NCBI GenBank assembly: GCA_001430745.1
Contig: KQ482032.1
Span: forward strand, 559,103-623,102
Reading direction: 5' to 3'
DNA length: 64,000 bases
Source of the DNA: Auxenochlorella pyrenoidosa
Lineage: Eukaryota > Chlorophyta > Trebouxiophyceae > Chlorellales > Chlorellaceae
Below, in pieces: positions 1-11,355 of the stretch. Each line of letters starts with the position of its first letter. Position 1 is the stretch's first letter. The notes under the pieces were generated by a model. The model had not been told where the DNA came from, ran no database searches, and saw nothing but the letters and a program-made list of their open reading frames with translations. A program made the translations under genes and the position numbers.

Positions 1-60
1 TCGGAGATGGCACCTGCACGCGCAGCAGGGAGGACCGGCAGGGAGGCCACGGCGCAGCTC

Positions 61-2790
61 TCAAACAGCAAGCAGCGCGGCCAAGCGCCCACAGCAGGTG
101 CGCACACAGGCAGCACGGCAGGGCAGCAAGTTCCTGCCTTGCGTTTGCCAGAGGATGGAACCAAGGACACAACTCTGGCCTGCAGACAAAAAAATTAAGA
201 AGGCCGCCGCACCTGCCAGCCGGCGCACGCCGTCGCCGGGCCCGGCAGTCAGCTTGGGCACCACGCTGGAGTCAAACATCACGTTGTCGCTGCCCGGCGG
301 CTTCAGCATGGCCGCCTTCATCGCCTGGGGCCGGTCAAGCAGCCACTGCGGGGGCACACCGGGGGCCAGGGAATGAGCATCTGGCACGTCCCCGCCCCCA
401 GGCCTGTACTCGCCGTAGACACAGGGGCTGGGGCACTGCAGCAGGTGGGGGGCGAGGTGGGCCAGCCGGTGGCAGCAGAGGCCCCCGCCCCACCTGGTGG
501 ACCCCCAGGATCTTCTGCTCCTCGGCAGCCAGGCGCTCGTGGGGGATGTCAAACACCAGCAGGCGGCCCAGCGCGTGCCCCGCCTGCAGCGCGCCCACCA
601 GGTCGCTGCAGCACCGGGGGTGGGTAGGGGGTTGGTGAGGGTGAGGGTGGGAGTTGCGCTGGGCCGCGGCAGAGATGGCAGGCGGCCCCAGGGCCATGAG
701 TTGGGACGGCTTTGCAGAATGCCCAACCAACAGGCTTCAACGAGGGGCTCCTGCCTCACGCTTGGCCTTGCCAACAGGCAGCGCGCCCCAACGCAACCAG
801 TGCCTCTGACGCCCCCCGCCGAGGTGCTCTGCTCCCCTGCCCAAGCTCCACAGCTGCCTCCCCGCCACCCTCGGTGCACGTACCGGAAGAACCCCTCCAG
901 CTGCATGTCTGTCCAGTCCTCCAGGATATGCATGATGTCATCCGGGTCGCGGCCATGCTCCGGCACCTGCAGCAGGTGGGACAGGGCGGGCGTGCATGCT
1001 CGGGCGCTGGCGTGCAGCCAGTCGCTCTTTCCACCTGCGATGTGTGCGTGCAGCGTCGGTGTGCGCGGCCCTTGGCGGGCAGGGCCTGGCGGGCACTCGG
1101 CTGTCACCGGACCATGCAGGCTGTCGCAGGAAATGCTGCGAGGCTTGCCGCAGGGGCGGTGCGGGCCTCCCACCCCCCGTGCCTGCACATTCATGATGAG
1201 CGCGGCGGCGTAGCGGCACCGCCGAATCATGTACTGCCGGATGCGAGCAAACTCTGCGTCGCGGGGCACCTCGCCATCCTGCAGGCCCCGGGCACGCTCA
1301 CTGCTGAATCCGATACTGACAGCACCGGGCACACACGCGCCGCGCTGGCACAGAGCATGGGCTAGCAGTCGCCCCGGGAGCAAGCCCCGCGCGCGCGCCG
1401 GGCAGCGCGAGCGTGCGTGCCATGCCTGCCAAACTCTTCGCGAAGCAGCTCGGCTCACCAGCAGCAGGGCGAGGCAGTCGGCGTTGCGCGAGCAGTTGGA
1501 GCAGTAGGGCGCCTTGTCCGGGCGGAACAGGTTGTCCACAAACTGCAAGGAAGAGACACAGGACAAGGTGCGGCACACCTTGGCGTCAGGAACGCTAGCC
1601 ATGCCAGAGCAGCGAATGTAGGCACACACAGCCGCCGGTGCAGCTGCACACTGGCAGACCACTGCCAGCCTGTGAGGATGACTTAAAAGCCTGCCGTCTC
1701 ACGTAGTGCATCGCGTCCTGGGGGGGTGGGGTGGGGTGACAGGGGTGGGGTGGTGGTGGGGTTGGTGGTGTATGTTTGCGGGGAGATTGGGTTGTGGCGG
1801 CACAGGCAGGAGGGGCTGGGGTGGACAGTCCGGCATGAATGGCAGCACGGAGAGCCCTGCAGCGAAGCCTGTCAGGGTGGCATGGCGGGGCGTGCGAAAA
1901 CAGCGCCGTGTGCGCAGCCCACTGGAGGTGAGGCCGGCTGCACATGCCGCAAGGCGGGCCTGCTGCAGCTCGCCCCGACCTTGCAGCCTGCGCGCGCATC
2001 CTGCCAGCCACATCACAAGCACCCAGCTCCTCACCTCGTCAACCCCGCCGCCAACATACACGCCCTGGAAGCGCAGCTGCTGCGCTCGGCTGGCCTCAAA
2101 CACCTGGCGGGCCAGCCGCATGAACAGGCCATCCTGTGAGGCGGCCAGCGACTGCGGGCCAGGGGGCATGCAGAGATGTGGTGGGCGCCGCGTGCTGGCT
2201 CGTGCTCTGCCCATTCCCCAGCCTGCTTGGTCCCTGGGCCATCGCCGCCCAGCCCTGCCATCTCTATACCACCTCTCCCCGGCGCCGCGCCCGCTCCTGC
2301 ACCCCCACCTTGAGCGTGCGCAGGTGCAGGCCAAAGCTCTCCCGCAGCTTGGCCAGCCACACCCGCTCGCTCCTGCCCAGCAGCTCGCAGGCGGCGCGGC
2401 ACGTGCTGCGCAGCGCCAGCAGGTCCCGCGGGCTGCACTGCACAAACACCTCCTCCAGGGCGTCCCTGCGGGGGCCGGGGGCGGGGGCAGGGGGCAAGGC
2501 AGGTGCGGCATTGGAGGCCTGGCAGCGGGCGCATCCTGGCTGGGCACGGCGCACGGGTGCCGTGGGGCCACTCGTCTGCCATGCAGCGACGCCAGTGGTA
2601 ACGGTGTGCAAGCCCAGGGATGACCTCCTGCAAACGCATGCCCCATGTCTGACCCCGTTTGTGCTCTCAGCGCCCCTCCTCACCAGTTGAGCGCTGTCGT
2701 CAGGCTGGGGCCCGTGGCCGCATGCGCAGCGCCGCTCAGGGCGGTGCCCGTGCCGGCGCAGGTGCCTGCGCTGCCCGGCTGCGGGTCCAT
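61..2790 (-). CDS. F-box domain protein with a conserved but unidentified C-terminal region
   Basis: The start is taken at the ATG at 2790 (MDPQPGSAG...), followed by an in-phase exon chain: 2684-2790, 2309-2465, 2035-2151, the 15-base exon 1703-1717 (DAMHY), 1459-1542, then further exons down to a stop at 61-63. The second exon has an F-box-like helix pattern (DALEEVFVQCSPRDLLALRS, then RAACELLGRSERVWLAKLRE), so the family inference is a substrate adaptor of an SCF ubiquitin ligase that would bind SKP1. Exon 5 carries a small cysteine cluster (CSNCSRNADC). Downstream segments (IRQYMIRRCRYAAALIMN, DDIMHILEDWTDMQLEGFF, GRLLVFDIPHERLAAEEQ) look like a real folded domain, but I cannot name it. 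Exons between about 370 and 1380 are placed less firmly than the first five. The gene is divergent from TIM17. Confidence 0.6.
1718..1782 (+). repeat. G-rich, G/T-only tract inside an F-box gene intron
   Basis: On the + strand this stretch is almost pure G and T with several runs of four to seven Gs, so it could form a G-quadruplex. On the transcribed (-) sense it is a long pyrimidine tract immediately upstream of the 15-base exon at 1703-1717, so its simplest role is an extended polypyrimidine tract helping the recognition of a tiny exon. Confidence 0.5.
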
Positions 2791-3369
2791 GGCGCAGCCG
2801 CGCCGGTTTCAGAGCTGCGTGGTCACAAAAAGCCTGATCTGCCGCCCTGAGGTGGGTGCCAAACAAGGCCTGGAACGCAGACGCAGTGCAGCCGCCGCCG
2901 CTCTCAAGCGGGCTCTGTGCCGCTGCTCGACTGGGTTGCCAGGGTGTGCCGCGCTGCAACTTCTACAAATCGATCCGCAGCCGCCTTAGATGGTGATGTG
3001 CCTGGAACCCACCCACGCTGTGAGCAGGCGGATCAGCAAAGGACGTGCAAAGAGCACCTCGGGGGCTGTTCCTTGCCCGTGCACAGGCCATGCACGCCTC
3101 AGTGGACGTATCGCCCGCGATAGAACACCGCTAGGGCCCGCAGGGGCCCGTTTGCGACAGAGGCCTCGTGCTGGGCGTGGCACGCGGCAAGCCGCCTAGG
3201 CCAATTGGGTGCAACTAGGTTGTCTTGCATACTCTGCTATCAGGTGCTGCCGTTGCGCCCGTCGTCCAGGCCCTCAAGGACTCCCTTCCAAAGCCCCCAA
3301 CCCCTGCACCGCCTTTGCACTTCCTGTGAAGGGAGGGAGACTGAGCATCAGAAGCATTTAGCTTCACGC
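2791..3369. promoter_or_regulatory. Divergent promoter region, F-box gene / TIM17
   Basis: These 579 bases hold no credible gene. They separate the start codons of two divergently transcribed genes. A perfect palindrome, CCAATTGG, at 3201-3208 presents a CCAAT box on both strands, about 160 bases upstream of the TIM17 start. No TATA box is evident. The promoter role is inferred from position. Confidence 0.5.
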
Positions 3370-5233
3370 ATGGCGCAGAGCGGCCCCAGCGTCGATCACG
3401 GCAGGGTGAGAGTAGGTGTCACTGGCTGCGCGCACCTCCGCTTGCCCCGACCTTTTCTCGCAACCCTTCAAGACACATCAATGCTAATTGCCCTTGCAGG
3501 AGCCCTGTCCCGACCGGTGAGTGCTTCCAGGCTACCTGGGCTTACACCACTAGGCCTTATGCCGGCGCGGCCTAGACCCTTAGCTTTTGCAGCCTGCCTG
3601 ACGCCCACATTAAATGGGAATCACAGACAGCCTCTTTGCAGCGCGGCAAGGCCCGAGCTGCCGCGCTTTGGCGCGGGGGGTTGTCGCCGGCGGCGCCGGC
3701 GGCGGCAGTGGCGGTAGCCTCCCATCAGGCAATGCGCTGGTCGGTTTCGCTCCATGCTTGGCAGCATGTCGGCCAAACTTACTTTGGCAGACGTCCTCTG
3801 CAAATTCTTGTGCAGCATTCTGGACGATGTGGGCGGCGCCTTTGGCATGGGCGCCGTGGGTGGCGGCCTCTGGCACCTGCTGAAGGGCATGAAGAACAGC
3901 CCCAGCGGGCACCGCTTTGTGGGCGGCATCGATGTGAGCTGGGGGGCTTGCAGGCCTTCGTGCATGTTCTTGGGGGTAGCTGCGCCGGTGAGCCAGCCTG
4001 CATACACCCGAGCCATACGTTCGTGTGTCATTTGCACGCTTGACAACAACCTGCTTTCCCACATGTTAAGGCAGCACCGGTTCAGGCAGCGGCGTGCGCA
4101 GTGCCATGCCGAGGGTGCACTGCAGGCTCCACATCATTAAGCAGGATCGTGCGCACGGGCCGGAAGCTCCACACCAGCCCCACCCCTCCTGCTGCAGGCC
4201 ATCCGGCGGGAGGCGCCACGCATCGGCGGCAGCTTTGCGGTGTGGGGCGGCCTGTTCTCCACCTTTGACTGCACGCTGGTGGCGCTGCGCAAGAAGGAGG
4301 ACCCGTGGAACAGCATCGCGGCGGGAGCGCTGACGGGTGGGCACGCAGCAAGGGGAGGGACTGCGCACACAGTGGCCGGGCGGTGTCCATGCAGGCCCGC
4401 GCACACGCCCCATGTGCAGTGCAACCATCGTGGAGATGCCCGTGCACTTGCACAAGCGGGTGCGGCATGCGACCTGCCCCCGGCCCCCCCCGGCTGCCCC
4501 GCAGGCGGCTTCCTGCAGCTGCGCACGGGCCTGCGGAGCGCGGGCAAGTCTGCTGTGTTTGGCGGCGTGCTGCTGGCGATGATCGAGGGGGTGGGCATCC
4601 TGCTCACGCGCGTCACCGCGCCGCCGCCCGCGCCAGGTGCGCGCACGCCTGGCAGTGCCTGGCACACCGTTGGGATGGCAGGGCTCGCACCCACCGTGCA
4701 CAACCAGCGCGTACCCACAGCGTGCGCCAGCCGACCCCTCGGGCCCTGCAGCATGCGCCCATCCACCACGCTCCTCCCCCCTGCCCTCCCTCCCCGCAGT
4801 GCCCATGGTTGAAATGCCAGGGCCCAGCCCCAGCAGCGGCAAGCCTATGGGCACGCAAGCGGCGGCAGAGATGCCCGCCATCCCGCCACCCGTGGCGGAG
4901 CCCGCAGGTGCGGGGCGGTGCATTCCCCTGCATGCATGTGCTTTGGAACCTCAGCTGCTGAAGCCGCGGCCCGTTAAAGGAAAAGATGCTGGTGGTTGTT
5001 GCTTTCTCGTGCCCGCTGCGAGCCCCGACCTGCGTGCTGCTGCTCCTCCATGCCTGTGCGCAGCAGCCGAGCCCGCTGCGGCGCCCGGCGGCAGCTGGTT
5101 CGGCGGCTGGTTCAGCGGCGGCAAGAAGGAGGAGGCCAAGCCTGCTGCGCCCGTCCAGGACCTGTCAGAGGACCGCTTTGCGCCGCCGCCCATGCCCAAC
5201 TTTGGGGCCGCGCCAGAGCCGCAGTTCCGCTGA
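3370..5233 (+). CDS. TIM17: Mitochondrial import inner membrane translocase subunit Tim17
   Basis: Seven exons join in phase to 239 residues: 3370-3405, 3500-3516, 3816-3933, 4198-4336, 4505-4636, 4800-4907 and 5064-5233. The protein carries the diagnostic Tim17 order [67 protein letters not shown] and [13 protein letters not shown], giving four hydrophobic segments with GxxxG motifs. Tim17 is a core part of the TIM23 presequence translocase in the inner mitochondrial membrane and moves precursors toward the matrix. The C-terminal Pro/Ala/Gly-rich extension (VEMPGPSP to EPQFR) makes it plant-length, longer than the yeast and animal proteins. Exon 2 is only 17 bases (EPCPDR) and would be missed by an ab initio model. 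The two conserved cysteines EPC and FDC are present. Confidence 0.95.
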
Positions 5234-6095
5234 GTTGACGGTCGCAGTGTCTCCGCTGACACCTTGCGCGGTGCGCCAGCAGCCACCTCGTGAGCCACGA
5301 CCACTTCTGGCAGTGCTGGCTGTGACCCCTCGACGTCACAACAATCTGGTGGCCTCAGGGTCTTGGCTCCTAGCTTGGTGGCAGCGTTCACAGGTGGGTC
5401 CCCCAAGCAAAGGCTCAGCCTGAGCTTTGCCTCTCCTGCACCTGCTGGTTGGCCCCACCAGCTCTGCTCACCCGCTCATTGTTTCTCCTTGCCTGTGTGT
5501 CTGTTTTTGCTACCTTCTCTGCCGCTTTGCGTCCTGCCAAACCTGCCTTGCCCGTCGCTCAGACACCGAAGCGCCGTGTACCCTTGCTCTTCTCCGCCTC
5601 CGATTCCTGGCTGCCTGGTCCCATGGCTTGCCTACCGTCTCCCAATGAACACGAGCCACGCCATCCTCATTTGATGCTTGCCCAGTGCACTCTTGCTCCA
5701 TTTTTGCCCGTGCGCCATTGTTGGTAGCGCCGGCCGAAACCTGCAATCCCCTGTTGAGCATGCGAAAGTGCTGACCCAGGTGACTATGCATCCAAGTGTT
5801 TTGAGGGTGTGTTGCAGCATGCAGACTGGAAGTGCGCGCCATGACTTGAAGTCGATTCAGAAATTTGGGTCCCCCGCCTGCGCTCTCCTGCTTGGGCGCC
5901 GAGCATGCGCACCTTCCATATCCACGCCCTGTGTCGCTACATGAATGGCTGCACTCATCAACGCGATCTTTGGCGTGCCCTGGGGCTCATCATTGGCTTG
6001 AGTTTCGTGCTCTTGCGACGGGGCGTGTTCGACCTTAGCCTTCGAAAGCAGCCGGCAGCGGTCGGGCCGTCCTCGATAGCCCTGCTCGTCGACAG
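5234..6095. other. Gap between TIM17 and ARMC8-like gene
   Basis: These 862 bases contain the TIM17 3' UTR and the upstream region of the next gene. The stretch is lower in GC than its flanks, especially 5400-5900, as expected for UTR. I see no supported coding exon, RNA gene or repeat. Confidence 0.6.
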
Positions 6096-9000
6096 ATGGC
6101 CCCCGACATGCAGAGCAGGGCACAGGAACTCGTGGCCGGCCTTCAGTCGCCTGACAGCGCGACTCGACTGCAGGTGGGCCCTGCAGCTTCACTCCTGTGA
6201 TCTGAATATGTGCATGTGCTGACAGGCAGCACGATCGGGGCTGAGATGCGCCCACTGCTACTGCCGCTGGTGTGCCGCTGCTGCCGCCCGACCGCCTCCG
6301 TCACCGCCCTTTGTGTTGGCTGCAACGACCGCTTGCTGCCTCCTAGCAGGCATTACGTGGCATCAAGAACTGCGTCATCGGAAACAAGCGACAGAAGCTG
6401 CAGTACATCCAGCTGGGCGCTGTGCAGGCAAGCCTACTTGCTGCCTCCACTTGCAGCTTCACGCGTGCACAGCTGTGCCAGTTCTTTTGCTCACCCCGTC
6501 CCAGCCAACCCCCCACCCCCTGCCCTGCTGCAGCTGGTGGTTTCCGTGCTGGGTGCAGACCCAGCATCGCCCAGCTGTGACCCGGCCGCGCTCGTCCAGG
6601 CAGCCGCAGCCCTGGGCAGCTTTGCCGCCAGCGAGGAGGGGCTGGCGGCGGTGCTGGCGTCGGGGGGCATCCCTCGCCTGCTGCGCGTGCTGACCGTCAG
6701 CCGCGAGGATAAAGTGGTGGAGGCAGCGATTCGGGCGCTCAAGGGGGTCTCCCGGGTGAGCTGGGGGGCATGCTGTGGCGCTGACCAGGTGGGTGGGATC
6801 TCCAGCGCTGTGTGCTGGCAGTGCCGCAGTGTGCGCTGCCGACCGGCTGGTGCGGTTGCCAGACGCACCGCAGCTGTTGGCCTCCCAAGGTGGGGTGCCA
6901 AGGCGACTTCACACATGCACTCTCCACGGCAGCGCCGTGTGCTTGCCAACCCACCAGGCCGCCTGCATGCCCAACTTCCTGCTGTGCCGCAGTCGCCTGC
7001 GGCGCCCACGGGGGAGATCCTGGCGACGCCGGGGGTGCTGCCCTGCCTGGTGCAGCTGCTGCAGTCCCCCACTAGCAATGTGGCAGAGTCGGCGGCGGCA
7101 GTGCTGGCCGCCTGCTGCACCAGCGATGCGGAGCAGGCGGCTGTGGCGCATGCCGGGGCGGTGGAGCCCCTGGTCGCGCTGCTCTCCTCGCCCGCCCGCA
7201 GCAAGCAGGAGGCTGCGTTGGAAGCGCTGGCCGCGCTCAGCCGCGCCAACGCTGAGACGTCGGGGGCTGTACTGCAGCACGACAGCGTGGTGGCCTGCCT
7301 GCTGCGTGCCATCAAGCAGGGCGGCTCGCCACACACGCGCTTTGTGGCGGCAGCCTGCCTGTCCAACCTCAGCCGCAACCTGCCGGCGGGGCAGAGCCGA
7401 CACAGCCAGGGCGACCTGCAGCAGGCTGTGCTGCCGGTGCTTGTGCGGCTGCTCGGCGAGGCAGGGGAGGATGTGCCCAGCGCGCTGTGCCAGCTAGTGC
7501 AGGTGCGGAGTGAGGGCAGCTTGCCAGACGTTCCATGGCCGGGCACGCTGCCAGGGCTCACAGCCAGAAATGCAGCTTTGGTGGCGTAACCTTGCACTCA
7601 GTCGTGCTGGGTGCGCCCCCCATCCTTCTGCAGGGCAATGCAGAGTTGCAGCAGGCGGCAGCTGATGCCGACGCGATAGCCAAGCTGGCCACCATCCTCA
7701 GGTGGGCTGTGATGTTTGGCTTTCTGTTCTTGAATTCATGTACATGCAGTCTGGGAGCTTCCGACACCCTCAGCAAGAGCACAAGGGCAGCAGGGGGCGG
7801 TGCACCATGGCCTGCACAACGTGCACCCCATCAGCAGACTGCTGTGCCAGCCGGCCCCCCTGTTGCCAGCAGAGACAGCGAGCGGCCGCCCCGGCTGGTG
7901 GAAGGGGCGCTGCGTTGCCTGGCCACGCTGTGCGCGGAGAAGGAGGAGCACCGACGGCAGCTTGTGGAGTGCAAAGTGCTGCCGCAGGTGGGGGCGGTTT
8001 GGCGGGGCCGGCAGCCCGGGCCTGTGGCCTGGCATGGGACGCGTGCGCCGGCTTGCAGGGGTTTGCTGCACTTTGTGTCGGACCGGGCGTGCATGCTGCC
8101 TCTTGCGCTGCTCCTGCGGGCGTTATGTCGCCACCGCCCCAACCCCCTCTTCCCCCGCGGGCACGTCTGCAGATCACTGCCGCGCTTTCAAATGAACGGC
8201 CAGGCACGCGTGCGGCGGCCTGCATGTGTATGCGCAGCCTATCCCGCAGCACCAAGCTGCTTCGGTGAGGCCGCGCTGCGCAGCACACCGCCGGTGTGTG
8301 AGCATGCGCACTGCAGGCTGGGGGGGCACATGCCCATGGCCCAGCCCAGGCGGGCCTGCTTCCCTGCTGCGCTGGTGTCCGTCCCCTACCGCCGCGCCAC
8401 CCCGCTGCCATGGCCCCTCCCCCCGGCTGCGCAGGGGGCACCTGGGGGAGGTGGAGTTGGCGGCCCCGCTGCTGGCGCTGTCTGCCGACCCCGACGTGGC
8501 GGTGGCGGCCCAGGCGGTGGGCACCCTGGCCAACATGGCGGTCGACTTCTCGGCCGTCAAGGAGCAGCTGCTGCGGCACGAGGGCGTGGCGCGCTTTGCC
8601 GCGCTGGCCGACTCCATGCACCCCACGCTGCGCCTGCACGGCGTGTGGGGGCTGTCCAGCGTGGCGTACATGAGCACCCTCGAGGTGGGCGGGCCCGCTG
8701 GCACCCCCTGCGCCTCGCCTTGCTGCGCTTCTTCTGCCGACGCGCTCGATGCGACAGGGTGGTGTGGCTAGTGTGTGCGTGCTCGAAAAAACGCCGCGAG
8801 CTGCTTGCCTGCCGTGTCTGTGCACACGCTGCCCCAGTTTGTGGATCGCGCTCCTTGCCCCCACTGTTCACAAGGCCTCTGCATTTCTGTAGCACGCTGC
8901 CAAGACTTTGCCCTCCCAATTGGCCCTGCAGGTCAAGGCAGCCATTGCACAGCAGCTGCCCTGGAGCAGCATGGCGGCCCTGCTGGAGGACTCGGAGCCG

Positions 9001-11146
9001 GATGTGCGGGTGAGGGGGACCGCCATGGCTGCCTGCCCCCTCAGTCCGCCTGCCCCCCCGCCTCTCTGCCTGGGGCCTCTACTTCTGCGTATGCACTGCA
9101 CACTGCTTGTCTGTTCGTTTGGTGCTTGACCCAGCCCACGCCGCCATGGTCCTGCCTGGTGTGCAGGAAAAGGCAATGCTGCTGTTGCGAAACATCGTGT
9201 ACAACTCATACGTGAGTTTGGGAATGCACACGAGGTTTGCAGCGGCATGGGCTCTGGGTCTGGCGAGGTCGTTTTCTCTTTGCTGCAAGTTTGGGGGGCA
9301 GGTGGCAGCAAAGCTGTTGGGTGCGCCTGTGGCGGAGCCTTATCCACCTCCCCTCTTGGCAGCTGGCAAGCCTCCCAACGAAGCTTCCTGGGACGCCCCT
9401 GCCGGGCGCAGGCCGACATCCAGGCGGCGCTGCACTGGTCCTCCAATCGACTGCTGGAGGCGGTGCGGGATGCGCTGCAGCGCAGCGAGGGCCAGCCCGG
9501 GGTGAGCCGCTGCCGCTGGGGTGGGGGCACAGGCAGGGTCGAGCTGGGCAGANNNNNNNNNNNNNNNNNNNNNNNNNNNNNNNNNNNNNNNNNNNNNNNN
9601 NNNNNNNNNNNNNNNNNNNNNNNNNNNNNNNNNNNNNNNNNNNNNNNNNNNNNNNNNNNNNNNNNNNNNNNNNNNNNNNNNNNNNNNNNNNNNNNNNNNN
9701 NNNNNNNNNNNNNNNNNNNNNNNNNNNNNNNNNNNNNNNNNNNNNNNNNNNNNNNNNNNNNNNNNNNNNNNNNNNNNNNNNNNNNNNNNNNNNNNNNNNN
9801 NNNNNNNNNNNNNNNNNNNNNNNNNNNNNNNNNNNNNNNNNNNNNNNNNNNNNNNNNNNNNNNNNNNNNNNNNNNNNNNNNNNNNNNNNNNNNNNNNNNN
9901 NNNNNNNNNNNNNNNNNNNNNNNNNNNNNNNNNNNNNNNNNNNNNNNNNNNNNNNNNNNNNNNNNNNNGGGCCCCCGCGCAGCCTGCCCTGCAGCGCCCT
10001 CCCGGCGCAGGGAGGCCAACCGCCCCGGCCCTGCCCGCCCCCCCCCCCCCCCCCCCTCCGCGTCCCTCGGGGGCCCCCCCTGCAGCTCAAGATGCACGCC
10101 ATGTACGTGGTGGTCAACATGGCCAGCAGCACCGCGGCGCACAAGCAGGCAGTCATGTCCACAGGGTGGCCCGCGCTGCTGCTGGCGCAGCTCAGGTCAG
10201 CGCAACATGTGCTGTAGGCTGTAGGGGGCAGGGGCACGGACGGCTGCCTGTACGCTTGGCTTGTGGGGCTGCCAGCCGCGCAGAGGTGCAACCATGCACG
10301 GAATTGGGCATGCTGCTATACATGTGCTGCCTGGCTGCGCTGTGTTTGCTTGACACGCACGCCGCGGCTGTGCGGGCATGCGGTTTGGCTGGCAGGGGCA
10401 GCGCATCATATGCCCACCGCTGTGCTTGGGCTGCCCCCGCAGCGACCCGGATGAGCGGGTGCGTGAGGCGGCTGTGTGGGCCATCATCAACCTCACCTGG
10501 AGGTGGGCAGGGAGTTGAGCAGGGCACCTGCATGTTTCGGTTCCTGGTGGGGAGCAGTGCAGGTGTAGTGCTGCGTGCAGGCTGCTTCCTCGTCTCCCTT
10601 CGGCTCGTTTGACTTGCATGGCCCTTCCTCCCCGCCTGCAGCCGCGACGGCTGCGACACGGAGCAGATAGCCACCTTTGTGGATGGGCTGCGGCAGCTGG
10701 GGGTGGAGGATAAGTTGCGCAGGTGCGCTGCGTGGGGGCACAGCAGGGAGGGCTGGGCCAGGATGGGGCCGGTGGTGCGGAAGGAGCAGGGCAGAGCGCG
10801 CGGACCAGATGGCACCGCAGGGGCAAGGTCAAGTACAGGGTGCACTTGGGGTAGGGTCAGATGGCACAGGGGCAGGGCAGGGCAGGCAGGAGTGTGTTGG
10901 AAGAGTGCGTGACCCGCCTGCGCATCAGGCTGTGGTGCGGCACACTGTGTGTCTCCACGCAGCCATCCCCGGCCTGGTGCCCACTCATGTCCAGCCTGGC
11001 CCTGCTGCAGCCTGGAGCACGACGAGTGCGTGGGCGTGAAGGAGCGGGCGGTGACAGCGCTGGAGCAGCTGCAAGCGTTTGGCGGCTCGAGTGGCAGCGG
11101 CGGGGCGGCAAGCGGCGGCGGCGCGGGCCCAATGGAGTCTGTATGA
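6096..11146 (+). CDS. ARMC8: Armadillo repeat protein, ARMC8 / GID5-like
   Basis: Exon 1 (6096-6173, MAPDMQSRAQELVAGLQS) joins in phase 0 to exon 2 (6350-6427), which reads LRGIKNCVIGNKRQKLQYIQ; this matches the start of ARMC8/Vid28 proteins. About fourteen further exons encode armadillo repeats, for example GGIPRLLRVL, VLPCLVQLLQSPTSNVAESA, AQAVGTLANMAVDFS, KAMLLLRNIVYNSY, MHAMYVVVNMASS and VREAAVWAIINLTW. The last exon ends in a Gly/Ser tail and stops at 11144-11146. In yeast and animals this family is a scaffold of the GID/CTLH ubiquitin ligase, which removes gluconeogenic enzymes when sugar returns; the same role here is inferred from family. Exon 2 ends at a GC donor (6428-6429). The assembly gap removes intron sequence and possibly one exon, so the product cannot be fully reconstructed. 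Confidence 0.85.
9553..9968. other. Assembly gap (416 Ns)
   Basis: A run of N interrupts the ARMC8-like gene between the exon ending near 9500 (RSEGQPG) and the one starting near 10087 (LKMHAMYVVV). The right flank has a C-rich homopolymer at about 10037-10058, a likely cause of the sequencing failure. Open frames reported across the Ns are artefacts. Confidence 0.99.
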
Positions 11147-11355
11147 CCCTGCCTGCTGATCAATCCATTGCGGCCACTATATAACAAGTAACACCTGGCT
11201 TTGAAGAATAAACTGCATCAAAGCAATGACGGGCCGGTGGGCAGGCAGGCGGGCAGGCGAGCTCCGCCTTTCAGGTTTTAGTGTGGTTTACTAAACCCAC
11301 ACCAGCGTGTCTCGAGCTGGATGGAAACCGCGACGTGACAGGCCTGACTGGCGCG

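Noticed and set aside
8868..10291. Long open frames spanning the run of N on both strands
   Set aside because: The frames are open only because the Ns give no stop codons; only the short exons at their edges are supported.
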